The position numbers were made by a program, and so were the translations under genes. From positions 1 through 64,000 of the forward strand of contig JALDNG010000402.1 of assembly GCA_024349245.1 (NCBI GenBank): a DNA stretch of 64,000 bases, written 5' to 3'. This DNA comes from Neodontobutis hainanensis (taxonomy: Eukaryota > Chordata > Actinopteri > Gobiiformes > Odontobutidae). The notes beneath the pieces were generated by a model that saw only the letters and a list, made by a program, of their open reading frames with translations, was not told the DNA's origin and did not search any database. Below, in pieces: positions 27,321 through 38,904 of this stretch (position 1 is its first letter; every line of letters starts with the position of its first letter).

Positions 27321-28100
27321 CCGGCAGGCTCAGAGCACGAGTTAATTATCTTCATTTAACATTTGAGAAACAATGAATACTTTAAATTGTTATATCTTGG
27401 ACATTTCAACATTATATAATTCAAATGAGCTCTTTATACTTTCAAGATAATTTTTGCATCTCTGAATATTTTTCAAACTAAACAGCACTTGAAAAAAACA
27501 TATAACCTAACATGATTCCTATTGTAGCATGTTTCTCACATTAATTCGTAAATCCTGTCAGAACAAATGAGATGAAAACGACAGGTAAGATTTTTGGAAT
27601 ATTTTGGAAATGTTACTCCTCCCATATTGAGAAGCGTGTTTTGAAGTTAATATTTCCCTTGTACGTACAAATTACAAATCTGAAACCTTCCTTTGTTATC
27701 ATTAATGTGGGACATTTTTAATATGTAAAAATTATATAATTTGTAAAAATAATTTTTGCAACTCTTGTTCAAACCCATCAATTTGTTCACTTATGAATCA
27801 CGAACGTTTAAACAACTTATGGCTTCCTTTTAAAAATTTAAACATAATCCTCATTCGAAAAATTGTGATTAAAAACAATTCTAATAGTTTTAAACAGGTT
27901 TATAGTAAAAGTCCTTAATTATTAATCCATCGCTGATTCAAGTATTCGAGTGTTATCGTACAGTCTCGAATCACAATTTTATGATTATTCCTGCACGTTT
28001 TTAAGTATATTTTCTCACGCTATGACCTCGAATTCGATTTAATTTTTTTACTGAATTAAATCTTTGATAAGGAAACGGAATATTCCACGGATATATCAAA
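27321..28100. other. Intergenic, nothing recognised
   Basis: AT-rich, stops in all frames, no repeat structure seen. Confidence 0.5.
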
Positions 28101-28319
28101 TTAAATATAATTGAAAGTAGAGAACAAAGTGAAACCCTGTTCGGGTATCAATATCGATTTTTTACACCACCTAGGTATTGATGAAAAATTTTGCAGTTTA
28201 GTGTCATTAAATTTATTGTATTCGTTATGAGTCGCCAACACGATTTCGCTGTGTACAAATTTGTAAACTCTGTTGGCGAGAAATGAAGTAACATCTACAT
28301 AAGTACAGTTTGTGAACAA
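28101..28319 (-). pseudogene. Possible helicase-type mobile element fragment
   Basis: A 72-codon frame contains FVHSEIVLATHNEYNKFND. This weakly recalls the motif region in Pif1-like helicases of Helitron elements, where a Glu-x-x-Ile/Val-Leu-Ala/Thr-x-x-Asn string precedes a conserved Asn. No Walker motifs, Rep domain or Helitron ends were seen nearby, so this is only a suggestion; it may equally be an unrelated exon. Confidence 0.2.
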
Positions 28320-28611
28320 AGCTAAATAAATTAAACTTTTATATATTTTAAGAATTTCATCAATTTCTTTTCGTTTTCAAAATACTTTAAAAAGTTCATG
28401 TCCACGAATTTTTTCAAAATAGTTGTTTGAGGCAAAAAATGCTGAATCCCATGTAGGCATAGTATTCTTCCCATGAAACTATTGAACGATTATACTCAAT
28501 AAATACTTATCTATCATTCAAGAAAACGGCATCATTAGCTCTTGTGTTTATCTACTCAAGAGAATATCCTTTTGTCACAGGACAACTTAATATATATAGA
28601 AATAAAGTTCC

Positions 28612-28905
28612 ATGTCAACTGAGTTATCGGAACAATTTAAACGTCAGCAAGTGTTAAAAGAGAGATCCTCCTTCAGAGTCAAAACAAAAAACATTCATAT
28701 CAGCTGGAATTGATGTTCACAAAGAAGAGATGATGCAGAGGTAGCCTCACTCTAATGGGTGGTAGACACAGGGAGATGTATAGCGAGAGAGACACCATCA
28801 CTACCTGATGCTAAAGTAATCTGGGCAAGGTATATATATTACAGTGAGGTGACGTTATTGGTTCAAAAAGGAAATCTGCAGATGTTTCGCTTGAGTAAAT
28901 AAATA
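28612..28905 (+). CDS. Probable exons of an unidentified gene
   Basis: An ATG at 28,612 opens 34 codons (MSTELSEQFKRQQVLKERSS start). In neighbouring frames the sequence continues as AGIDVHKEEMMQR and, after a GT...AG segment of 25 nt that contains a stop, as a frame open to about 28,905 that contains PSLPDAKVIWARYIYYSEV. The charged, Arg/Lys/Glu-rich first part and the Tyr-rich last part look coding, but joins between blocks are off by one base. Product not recognised. More open blocks near 28,960-29,040 may belong to it. Confidence 0.35.
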
Positions 28906-31506
28906 ACAACATTTTTGAAGGGCGTCAATTCATGTTATACTCATCTTACTCTGTGAAAACCAACCTAATTTATCACGAGATGATTCGCCGCCGTTCGTTT
29001 TTCCTGTCAAGGAATATTATCGTTATCCATATTTTTAATTAATTGCGCATGAACAATAATATTTATCGATACAAGTGCCGGTTATAATGGATTAAATTTT
29101 ATCACGGATCTCAACAGGTCGATTGCGGATTATTCAGTTTCATCGAAATATTCTCGTAGTTTTGCTCATGTATTGTACCTTTCATCTTAACTTGGATAAT
29201 GGAAATTAAACGTCCCATCAAGTGAGGTGAGAACGTCAGTCAAATACTGAGTTGTAAAAATCGACAGCAATGAAAGATTGTACTCTATTCGAATAATTTA
29301 TGCTTATAGTTGATCTGAAATGAACAGATAAAAATATAGTTTCAACTCTCACTTAGCCTATTGTATCAATATTTTTCATAACTTCCGACAGTTACTTTAA
29401 ATGAGTAACTCCAATATCCTTGATTTATGGCATACCAACAGGTACCATAAACTAGAAACTCAAGGTGATGCAACGCCCCTCCCCCTAACCTATCAATTTA
29501 TACTTTGAATAGAGTTCTATGGTTGACTAGCCTTTTGATACGCCGTTTTCACGTCATGAAAATATTAATCAGACCTTCAAGTATTTTGAAAAATATGACA
29601 GATAGAAACAGCCCTTAAGACTTAGTATTGTTGTGATTCACGAAATTTTTTCCAAACTAATTGTAGGAAGCAGGCTTGAAGTTTCACAAGAACAGAGTTT
29701 GGTAATGTTTCTCAAACTCCAAAACGTAATGAAATTTAAAACAAATTTCGGCCAGAATACACCATTAATACTCATATAGATGTTTTTCGCATTGCTTCAG
29801 AAATATGATCTATCATTCCGCTCTTCAATAATCTGGCTAAAATACCTTGAAGGGATTAATAAACACCTCAGTGTGTTATCCCCGACCATTACAAAAAATT
29901 TCTGATCAGCCTCACATTACTATCATTTTGGTATGTTGTGGGTTTAAAGTTATTATCCTATGTGACTTACCTTAGTATATTAAGCTGCCGTGTTCTGTGA
30001 CTGCTGTTCAGTTTATATTCATGATTGGGGTTTCAACTTTCAAAGCCTAATATTGGCCTCCGAAAAAGCCTCCAAAATTTGAACCATACGCGTTGATTTG
30101 TCAGCGGTTGATTGATGAATGGGTCCGGTAACAATATTCCATTATTTTGATGGCGTGATTTTCGTGGATTCAAGTCATCGTTTATCTGCACGCTATGTGT
30201 GCTTTTGTCCACATAATAAGTTGTTTCGGGCATCAGTAACTATCAATCGGTTCATTACAAATTATACACTCAAACAACCACCTGGCGAGAATTCATCGTC
30301 TCGCAACTATTTTGAAAGCTGTTTCAATCAAATATCAAATTTAACTTAACATAATTCCTCGTTATTGTTCGTACGTAAATATTAATTTTACGAGAATTAT
30401 AAAAATACAAATGATTTTAAAGAATGAAGGAATAAATATTTTCCCAGTTTAAAAATTAAAATGAATAAGAAATTTTAAATTGGCTGCAAAATATGTTCTC
30501 TTCCAGTGATAGATCTAATGACCAGCGTGAACATGCAAAAGCTTAAATTAAAAAATAATTATAGTTAAAATGTGAATTCATTTTTGATCATTCCTTTAGT
30601 TTTTTTTGGACGTGTCGAGTTTGCGGCTTGGCATCTAATATTGCGAAGCCATAAATGTCCGTTGGACGCCGAAGATCATTTTGTTGAATTAGGTGAATAT
30701 GATATCATCACCTGACATGGTAATCAGAGTATTCAATTTTTTTCGAAACATTTCAAAAAATGTGAATTTCCGGAATTATTTCGTAACTCACTTAATGTTA
30801 AAAAATTTAGTTCGTTATTGCTGTTTATCGTGTTTCAATCTGAAATAAAAGTTGATTGTGATTCATTTAAAACACTAAAAAAGTAATACTTGTTGCTCAT
30901 CTGACTTAAAAGTAAGGTTAGATGGATAATTTTGCTTGTAAAAACATATTTTTCAGTCAAATGCCTCATATTTTACACTTTATTAAAATAATTTAAACAA
31001 TTTACGTTTTTAATCGTTGGAAGTTATTTGACTTTATACAAATTTAATGCGGATACGAGCAATAGTCGTGAAGGAACTCATTTAAGATTCGATTTTTCAT
31101 ACCATAATATCTCGATGCACACAAAAGCCGTGAAAGCATTCACGGTGAAAAAACTGTTTACTTGTTTACACATTTTAATTGATTAAATTCGTCAACTTTA
31201 TATATTTTTGAGAATTTTACTTGTACAAAAAACCTGTTTAAATATTAACAAAGTCTATTTGTGTTCTAAATAGAGCCGCAAAGGTGCGCATGAGTTGAGT
31301 TTTACAGCATGGCATGATGCTTTTTGACGTCCTCAAGTAAAAGAGTTCCGTAACAATCAAAAGCTGAATGAAAAAAATTAACCTTCAAAATTTCTCAACC
31401 GACTAGGATGTTATACTTAACTTTTTTAAAAACTTCCGAAAGTCACTCAACCATAAAAGCCGACAGTTCGCACCATTTTCTTCCATCGAAGTGAACCTAC
31501 AAGACG
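28906..31506. other. Intergenic, low coding potential
   Basis: Overlapping open frames of 66 and 76 codons on opposite strands lie at 30,033-30,349; neither resembles a known family. A short inverted repeat (GTGAATGCTTTCAC type) lies near 31,130. Otherwise AT-rich and featureless. Confidence 0.45.
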
Positions 31507-31743
31507 ATGAAAAAAATAACCAAGAAAGAGAAAAGGTCGAGGTCCCGCAGACGTGCAATAGCCAAGGCGACGAGAAGGTTGTTCGGAACTCCCACCCCAG
31601 ACGTGAAATCCCAAACAATGTCTCAAGAAAAGCAAGAGACAGTAAAAAATTCAATCTCGAAGGAAATAGTTTACGTCATAAACGAAATTATTCCAGTAGA
31701 TGATCATGAATCTACTCAAATTTCGATAGTTAATGACCCCTAG
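31507..31743 (+). CDS. Small basic protein with cyclin-binding-like RxLF motif
   Basis: A 78-codon frame starts at an ATG that follows an in-frame TGA, so this start is preferred. The N-terminus is a nuclear-localisation-like basic run (KKITKKEKRSRSRRR), then ATRRLFGTPTPDV. RRLFG matches the RxLF cyclin-docking (Cy) motif known from p107 and the CIP/KIP family, and two Thr-Pro sites follow directly. The rest is polar with no fold I recognise. It ends 100 bp upstream of the SEA gene start in the same orientation, and an AG lies 3 nt before its ATG. Function as a CDK substrate or regulator is inference from the motif only. Long antisense frames here are shadows. Confidence 0.5.
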   Translation: MKKITKKEKRSRSRRRAIAKATRRLFGTPTPDVKSQTMSQEKQETVKNSISKEIVYVINEIIPVDDHESTQISIVNDP

Positions 31744-31843
31744 ATTGTAGCTCAATTGTAAATAACATGAATTGTTTTCTCTATTTCTGGTGTTTGAATT
31801 TACAATTTCAATTGATATTTTTAATTGAGGTTTTTAAGAAATT

Positions 31844-32829
31844 ATGACATTTGTTGTTATACTCGTCATTAGTTATCTTGAAATCATATGTCAAATGACT
31901 AAAATAGGTGCTGTGTCGTTATAATGAAGATGATTTTGATGTCAATTGGATAGACAAACACGAGGATAAGCCAGACGGTCCAGTCCCCTATCCTAAGGAA
32001 GGTTTGTCTGGTTGCTGACAAAAGGAAAGGATTTCGACGTCGAGATCAAAATTTTGAGGTCTTTTAGTAAAGAGTTAAAAGAGCCTGATACAAATGTATA
32101 TCAGAAACTGAGACAAGCTATTCAATTATTTGTAAAAACAATTAATCACTCAGATCCTAGAAATCTATGTCGATGATATCTACTATCAGGATACAATCGT
32201 TCTTTCATTCTCGTAAAAGTTTCATTGCAATCAGAAATGGAAGTATAATCGCCCGCTTGCTTGTGAGGTTCACCAAAGACAACCATAACAACCTCGGCCC
32301 CCTATCAGCACACCTGTTGTCATCAAAACTAGGGGATATTCCTGTACACCAGTTTTTCGTATCAGCAAGTATCATTAATTTTATAACTAAGTAAGAATTA
32401 GCGGACTATGGTCAAATCTGGAAAATGTTGTGTACCGGAGTCTGCACAGTTTCTAGGACGTGCTCAGCTTCGATCTGCGACCACATGTGTTGCTTGGCTA
32501 TCCCTGCCCCTGTTCCTGTTGCTTTCCCAGTCCAGGTCCCAGTCCCAATCCCAGTTCCAATTTCAATTCCTCGCGTTCCTGTTTCGACAGTCGAGGCACT
32601 CCCAAAATTCACAGGGATTCAGATGGGAGTACCCGCTCAAACCCAGCCACAGTCTGTGCCCTCGTTCATACAATACGATCCCTTTAAGTTCGCACCCGAT
32701 ATCAAAACCGAAATTGGCCCGAGCACCCAATTATGTCCTGACAATTGTCCAAATTTTTGCAGTCCTTACTGCACAGAATTGTGCTGCAGCATAGCAAAAC
32801 GTTCAAAAATTAATAAATTTTACCAATGA
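31844..32829 (+). CDS. Secreted SEA-domain protein with paired CX3C cysteine clusters
   Basis: Six exons give an unbroken 289-residue frame: 31,844-31,907; 31,930-32,001; 32,025-32,131; 32,154-32,212; 32,235-32,368; 32,396-32,829. Introns are 22, 23, 22, 22 and 27 nt. Residues 1-16 form a hydrophobic signal peptide (MTFVVILVISYLEII). Residues about 46-142 fit a SEA domain: DFDVEIKILRSFSKEL ... VYQKLRQAI ... then NGSIIARLLVRF and LGDIPVHQF. G103-S104-I-I matches the G/S-V/I-V autoproteolysis site of mucin-type SEA domains. Two cysteine clusters, 158-178 and 259-276, share a CX3C...CX3CC pattern and flank a Pro-Val repeat (about 181-205). No transmembrane segment is seen, so it is probably secreted, perhaps a coat or mucus component. 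The SEA call rests on pattern memory; the C-terminal half matches nothing I know. Confidence 0.75.
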
Positions 32830-32912
32830 ATTAGCTTAACTACATATTTTAATTTCCGCATGCGTTTAATTTTCTTGTGAGAATTTGCTACGACACGCTT
32901 ATAATTTATTTG

Positions 32913-35900
32913 ATGGAGGACCAAAGTGATTGGAAGAATCTTTCGATATTGGAAAAAATATCTCACAAAGTTTCATTTTTTTCTATATATAGAATTGGAA
33001 AGCTCGTGTTGAAGGCTATGAGCAGTTAAATAAGGAAATAGCAAATATAGAAGATCAGAATAGTTTTAATCAATATGCGGTACAGCTTAAAAAGATTCCG
33101 CTCGATACAAATCTACCAACCCAGGAAAAGGCTCTTGAACTCGTTCTTAAATTTTTGCAGCTTAACGACGTTTTTTTCAAGCAGTTTTTCACATTTGTCA
33201 TTCTAATAGGATATCGCATGATTTGCTGTCTGGAATCGTGTCAAAGTGCCTTAATACAAAGCCCAAGATTAAAAGTGTTTCAACTGAAATCTTTTTACAA
33301 TTTGTTGAAAATGGTGATCAGTGCACTGTGGTGGTATTAAAAGTGAAAATATTTAGGAATGCTTACGAGCAGGAATAAAGGCGAAGCAACCTAAAACGAT
33401 CTGCGCCTGCGTCGAGATTTTTACTCGTGCGCTTCAGTATCATATTTGTTGACATGCAGTGAGTTCGGACCTATCGTAGTACCATTTAAGGAGTTTCTAG
33501 AAGATTCGCTCAAGTTACTCGACAACTGTGATAAGGGTGTTAGAGATTCGGCAAAATGTTTACTCGTTGAACTTTATAAGTGGATTAAAGTTGGAGTCAA
33601 ATCTTACACAAACGACATTAAACCGGTCCAGCTCAAAGAATTACAAGAAGAATTCAGCAAATATGAAAACGATACAATAACCGTAACACGTTTTGTAGGT
33701 GGTAAAGCAAACAACGCTCGTACGGATGACACTCAGAGCCAAATTGCTGAAGACAATCAGCCTATAATTGATCCGTTTGACATAATTGATCCAGTGGATG
33801 TGATTTCACAGATTTCTTCTGATTTCTATTCAGAAATCCAAGAGAAAAAATGGCAGACCAGAAAAGAGGCTTTAGATAAGCTTGAGAGGATTCTCAATGT
33901 CCCAAAAATCAAAGCTGGAGATTTTTCAAATTTGATTTCTTGTCTTAAAAAAGTGATTTCTTCAGATTCAAATATTATAGTTGTTGCTGTTGCTGTTAAA
34001 TGTGTTGAGGATCTTGCAAACGGTTTAAGAAAAAGCTTCGGTTCTGAAACTGTTTCTTTGATGCCGTTAATTCTGGATAAGTTTAAAGAGAAACGAGGAG
34101 CAATCGTTGAAAATAGTCGAAACGCACTCGATGCATTTTTGGATTGTCTTGATTTGGAAACAATTCTCAATATAGTTTTCCCATACTTCAAAAACAAAAG
34201 TCCTTCGATCAAGGAGGAGGCCATTAAGTACGTTGGGCGGTTGTTGACCCGGTGTTCTCAAAATTTACAGAAGACCGTCGTTAAAAATGTAACCATCGAG
34301 CTTTCAAAGTCTTTAGAGGATAACTTGGTGAGCGTACGTGAATCATCTTTTGACACGCTCGCTCAGTTGATGAAAATTTCGGGCGAGAAGAACGTTTTGA
34401 TTCATCTTGATCAGGTGGATGACATAAAAAAATCAAAACTAAGTGACACATTCAAAAAGCTAACTGCACCAGAAGTTGAAATCAAGACTGAATCTAAACC
34501 TGCTCTTCCGGTTATTGAGAAAGCGAAGACAGAATCTAAGCCTCCTATTGAAGTGCCACTTAAAAAAGAGCCTCCCAAAGTACCGAAAGGGGACAACACC
34601 TTTGAGGCCGATGAAAAAGAACCGCCTGAAATAAATCTGGATGAATCGACCGCGGTTAGTAAAGCTACTGAGCTTTGGGGGGAGGAATGGATGAATAATT
34701 TCTCAAGTTCTCAATGGAAGGAACGTCTATCCGCTCACGAACAGCTCTTCGATTATATTAGAAATCTTTCTGCCGATCACGAATTCTCACTTTTGTACGC
34801 ATATAAATTACTGTGTCATAAACCAGGATGGAAAGATTCAAATTTTCAGGTTTTAAAGATCAAATATAAAATAATGAGTTGCTTAACACAAAAATATCGT
34901 CCGTTTACACTTAGAATTGTTCATGAAATGGTACCTGCTTTAGTCGAAAAAATATCTGATAACAAATTAAAAGATCAGGTTAATGAAACGTTACTCGATT
35001 TATCGGAAGTTACTTCTGTAAATTATGTTTTTATACGTGTTTTAAATTATTTCAACATCACCAAAAATATCAAAAATCAGATAGATTCTATCTATTTTCT
35101 CAATCAAAGTATGAAAGAATTTGGATTCAAAGTTGAACCTAAAGCCTGCATATCATTTTGTAAAAAAACTCTTGACCATTTAAATCCAGAAATCAAAAAG
35201 GCGACCATATCTTTGCTAAAGACCATATTTCTATTCATGGGTCCAAAGCTCAAAGCATTGTTAGACGACGTAAATCCGTCCATGCTTCAGACGTTGGACT
35301 CGGAATTTGAAACCTGCAAAGGTCAGCCAGTTCCAAAACCCACCAGAATCAAGTCTGTGGAGTCGGTCGAGGTTCTCGAAGAGGTGGCTGTGACCATCGA
35401 TCAATCTGGAGTCGTTGAGGAAATCGACACAGAGGAATTCATAAATCGTGTTGATATCTCGGCTGAGCTTGATCATGAGCTTATCGCGCAAATTTCAAAC
35501 CCAAATTGGAAAGTTAGAAATGAAGCTTTGGAAAAGGTATCAAATATCCTTTCTTCTGCAAAACATATTAAGTCAAACATTGGGAAATTTCCATCTGTTT
35601 TATCGGCAGGTTTGGAGACACGAATAAAGAACGTAACTAAGGCCAATTTAGAACAAAACTTTTGACGTTTCAGTTGATAAAAGTCAAGTTTCTGAAATTA
35701 ACAGTTCGTCTTGTGTTGATATATCGACTGAGTCAAATCTTTCAACTCCTAATGTTAGTATTTCTGAACCAACAGAACCGAAGAAGCTTTTTGATATGGA
35801 TGAGTTTCTGGCCAAACATGGAATTTTTATTTCCTCAGAAGCAATTCAACCAACGACGACATCTTTCGATTTTGATGAAAAATTCGAATACCGCCGGTCA

Positions 35901-37330
35901 ATGTTCATACACGACTTCGATGAAAATGAACTTAGTATCTTTTCAGAGCTCAAAGAAGAATTGGAAAAGAGCGATTTTGGTTTGTTTCCTCTGGATGATT
36001 TCTGCAAACGGTTACCGGTTGTATTTGATCACACGAAATTAAGTAAAAGTACTTTAATGGCAATGAATCTCTGTCAATCTTCCCTGTTACAAAATCTAGT
36101 TTCCCAATCAAACCTGCAGAAAAATCCATACGAGTACGTCAGTAAAGCCTTTCGTATCGTATTTTATATATTTCACATTTCCGCATTTATACACTCAATC
36201 ACCGACGTTGATCTTTATAATTCAGTCGTCAAATTAAATGAGATTATCGATTGTCAAGACTTGGAAAACATAACAACTTTTCCAATTTCGCTTTTCAAGA
36301 ATAACTGCAAGTCTCTTCTCTGCAGAATCTCTGAACTCATGCCTCTTCACAAATTGATACACGTCTTCACAGAGATGGCTTCTAATCCTGATCTTATGTC
36401 GTCGGCCACAAAAAAGTCTGTTCTGATTTATTCGATGGAGATTGTATCTCGAAGAATTCAATGCATGAACGTTAGGCCGGACGTTGACGCTGATAAAGTT
36501 TTAATCTCTTTTGCCACTTTTTACGGCAAGCCAGATTCTTCTCCCTTTGCAGACGTTGTGAAGGCTTTTGAAAGGTTATCCTTGATCTTGTTGAGCCTTT
36601 TATACAACCAAAACCAGACTTTGGAAAGTGACTTAGTTCACAAGTATCCACTCATATTTGAACGGTTTAAAATGTTCCAATGAAATCGTCCGTTCAGACA
36701 AACTTTAAACCCGTATCTGATGCCATTGATAATTTAATTGATCAATTCAAGGATTCGGTTGACCAACGACTTTCTTTATCAAAATCAATGTTAAATTTAT
36801 CGCTTGAGCACGATTATGCTCTTTGCAGGTCAGAAAAGTTTCATCAGTTACCTTCAAACTTGAGATTGTTTCTTAAATTATACTTCTTTTTCATCTCCTC
36901 CAATTCAGTGGATTCCTGTCTTCAAGAAGAATTTAAATCGGACGCTAGTCAGCTTCAATCAACAGGCACGTCTCTTTCATCGCACGCCGAACATACAAGT
37001 CAATACTACATGGAACGGGCCAACCAATTTGCTAAAAGAATGAATTCGGTTCTAACTTTAATAATTTCAGATATATAAACAAACTAATGGCGCGAGTCTA
37101 TAAGTCATTCTAATCCAGTCGAAAGCGGCCATCTAGTTTTCCCATCTGTAGAAATTGACCCTACAGTCGGCGCGTGTCAAGAAAATAATACCGTAGAGAC
37201 TGTATCTTTCATAATTTAAATTTTAGGAAATTTCTCCTCCAGATGAAACCATAGCTGTCACATCTTCTCAAAAAATATCGAAGATCTAAAGCGAAGGCTC
37301 GAAAATATTAAAAAAGGATTTAGAACTTGA
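32913..37330 (+). CDS. CKAP5: XMAP215/CKAP5 family TOG-domain microtubule polymerase
   Basis: The product binds tubulin through TOG domains and speeds microtubule growth at plus ends, centrosomes and kinetochores. TOG1 spans exons 32,913-32,969, 32,993-33,183, 33,210 to about 33,330, 33,357-33,436 and from 33,460; NWKARVEGYEQL and VRDSAKCLLVELYKWI match the family closely. TOG2 lies at about 33,790-34,450, a Pro/Lys linker follows, then TOG3 at 34,655-35,320. TOG4 begins at 35,440 (ELIAQISNPNWKVRNEALEKV) but stops after about half its helices. No TOG5 is seen. The conserved C-terminal region follows, ending NIEDLKRRLENIKK as in human. Introns: 32,970-32,992, 33,184-33,209, one of 23-29 nt ending at 33,356, 33,437-33,459, possibly 35,633-35,651, then 37,049-37,070, 37,096-37,118, 37,202-37,226, with a 25-nt microexon at 37,071-37,095. 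Frame breaks remain near 36,670 and 37,270. About 1,400 residues. Confidence 0.92.
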
Positions 37331-37589
37331 ATTCGTATCGCTCTTAGTATTCTAGCATTATATTTTCGAACCTTATTTCACTTTTTTTCATCTAATTCCA
37401 TCATTTTAAGTTTCTCCTCCGTACGAAATTTCCCTTTTCAACACAACATTAACATCAAAAGGATGGCAAATTCTGATATCTTTTAAGAAAAATTACTCAA
37501 ACGAGCGTGAAAATTAAAGTACAATTAAGTTTTTCCTTAAATTTTGTACAAGTTAAGATTATATTTTTGATTATTTAGCGTGCGTAAAC

Positions 37590-38235
37590 TTGAAAAAATG
37601 TTTTAACATTATCATAACAATAAAATGTAGTGAGTTACTTTTACCTTTAAAATTAAACTTGTTTAAGATCAAAAAATTGAGCTTTTTTCAAAAAATACAA
37701 TGTAAAGCCGTTGGTAATACGGGTGCCGTGCTAGCTAGCATCATGAGCAAATTTAAATATTTCTCACTTTTATCTTTGAATGAATTCCCCAAATTTCATC
37801 ATTTAAATGTAAACAGTTAAATTGATCAACTATTTTTATTTTAGCCCTCTTTTCCGTGTTTAAATGGAAGCTTTTAACGATTCAAATTAAAAGATTGAGA
37901 CACGTATAAAACGCTTACCTACCTATGCGTATGTTTTATCACAAAACTATGTCATTTTGATTGATCTCCTTTTTTTAGATTCAAAATTTTAAACTTCGCA
38001 GTCTCAGTTTTTGAGGAAAACGGTTTGTGGTATTACGTTAAAGAGTAAGATCCGTTGTGATGTAAATCTTTCATTTCGTAATTTAATGCAGTTGTACAAC
38101 TATCATAAAAATGATCTTCAAAATGAGCAAATATTTGAATTATTCTATCTGTTAGATCTACAGTTTAAAAATATTGAACCAATTGAATTCGATCATTTCA
38201 GGTTTTTAATTTTCTGTCAAAACTTATCTTTATAA
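37590..38235 (+). CDS. Probable unidentified multi-exon gene downstream of CKAP5
   Basis: The block at 38,011-38,235 has strongly coding-like codons (NLMQLYNYHKNDLQNEQIFE region) and 70 open codons. Immediately upstream another frame reads KILNFAVSVFEENGLWYYVKE to a gtaag donor at about 38,044. The earlier block at 37,650-37,807 contains CKAVGNTGAVLASIMSKFKYF and ends at a gtaaa donor. Joining them requires introns of 36-50 nt and one unresolved frame step. I do not recognise the product. Placement 260 bp after CKAP5 in the same orientation would extend the compact gene cluster. Confidence 0.35.
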
Positions 38236-38904
38236 AAAATGAAAAACTCACGCACACGGAAAAACATAAATTTGTTTCATTCTGTAAAAATTATAAAAAT
38301 TCATTTATGTTTAATCGTGAAAAATTTACATTTATTGTTTCCTCGTTATATGTTTCCACGAGGTAGAAATCTTGTTTTGAATCTGACATCGGAGTAGAAA
38401 AATGCGCAATCTCGCATAAATAGCGAGTACGACACAATTGTGAAATTGAGGGAGATATTTTATCGAAGGTTTCTTCTTAAATTTAAAGAAACGCGTTTAA
38501 ATATTAAAGAAATTTTATATCGGCAAAATCAATAACCTTGTTTGAACATTTTTATCATATTGATCTTAACTGTTTTAATAATGATGAGGGGGATACGTTT
38601 GAGAAAAACTGAAATTTTCACAATTTTCCGTTTATTCAGTCTAAATTTTTATAATTTAGACGATATATCCCTATATATAAATTTCTCCATAAAAATCAAT
38701 ACTGGGCATCAATAAACTTTTACTAAAACTAAAAATCGAAGCTAGAAGAAGAGCATGGAACATAGAGTTAAACCATTCTCATTAATCCACCTTTGAACAT
38801 TAATTTACGCCAAGCTACATCTAAAATAAATCCATACCTCGTATTTTATATTTGACACCAAAATTATAATCGAATTAGTTGTTTAAGTTCTATTTCAACA
38901 GCTT
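38236..38904. other. Intergenic before the triple repeat
   Basis: AT-rich sequence without an open frame or repeat that I can support. Confidence 0.5.

Noticed and set aside
31403..31654. Minus-strand frames of 83 and 62 codons
   Set aside because: They are antisense shadows of the small basic protein, whose start, composition and position in the gene cluster favour the plus strand.
32412..32794. Overlapping frames rich in Ser/Gln or Gly/Thr around the SEA gene 3' exon
   Set aside because: These arise from the Pro-Val repeat read in other frames; only the frame joined through five introns gives a coherent protein.
33826..34599. Minus-strand frames inside CKAP5
   Set aside because: Antisense shadows of strongly conserved TOG2 and linker sequence.
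35662..36042. 126-codon plus-strand frame overlapping CKAP5
   Set aside because: The overlapping frame carries the conserved CKAP5 C-terminal region; this frame has no family match.
36660..36685. Programmed -1 ribosomal frameshift site in CKAP5
   Set aside because: The local string does not form an X XXY YYZ heptamer in the zero frame; a missing A or an intron explains the break better.
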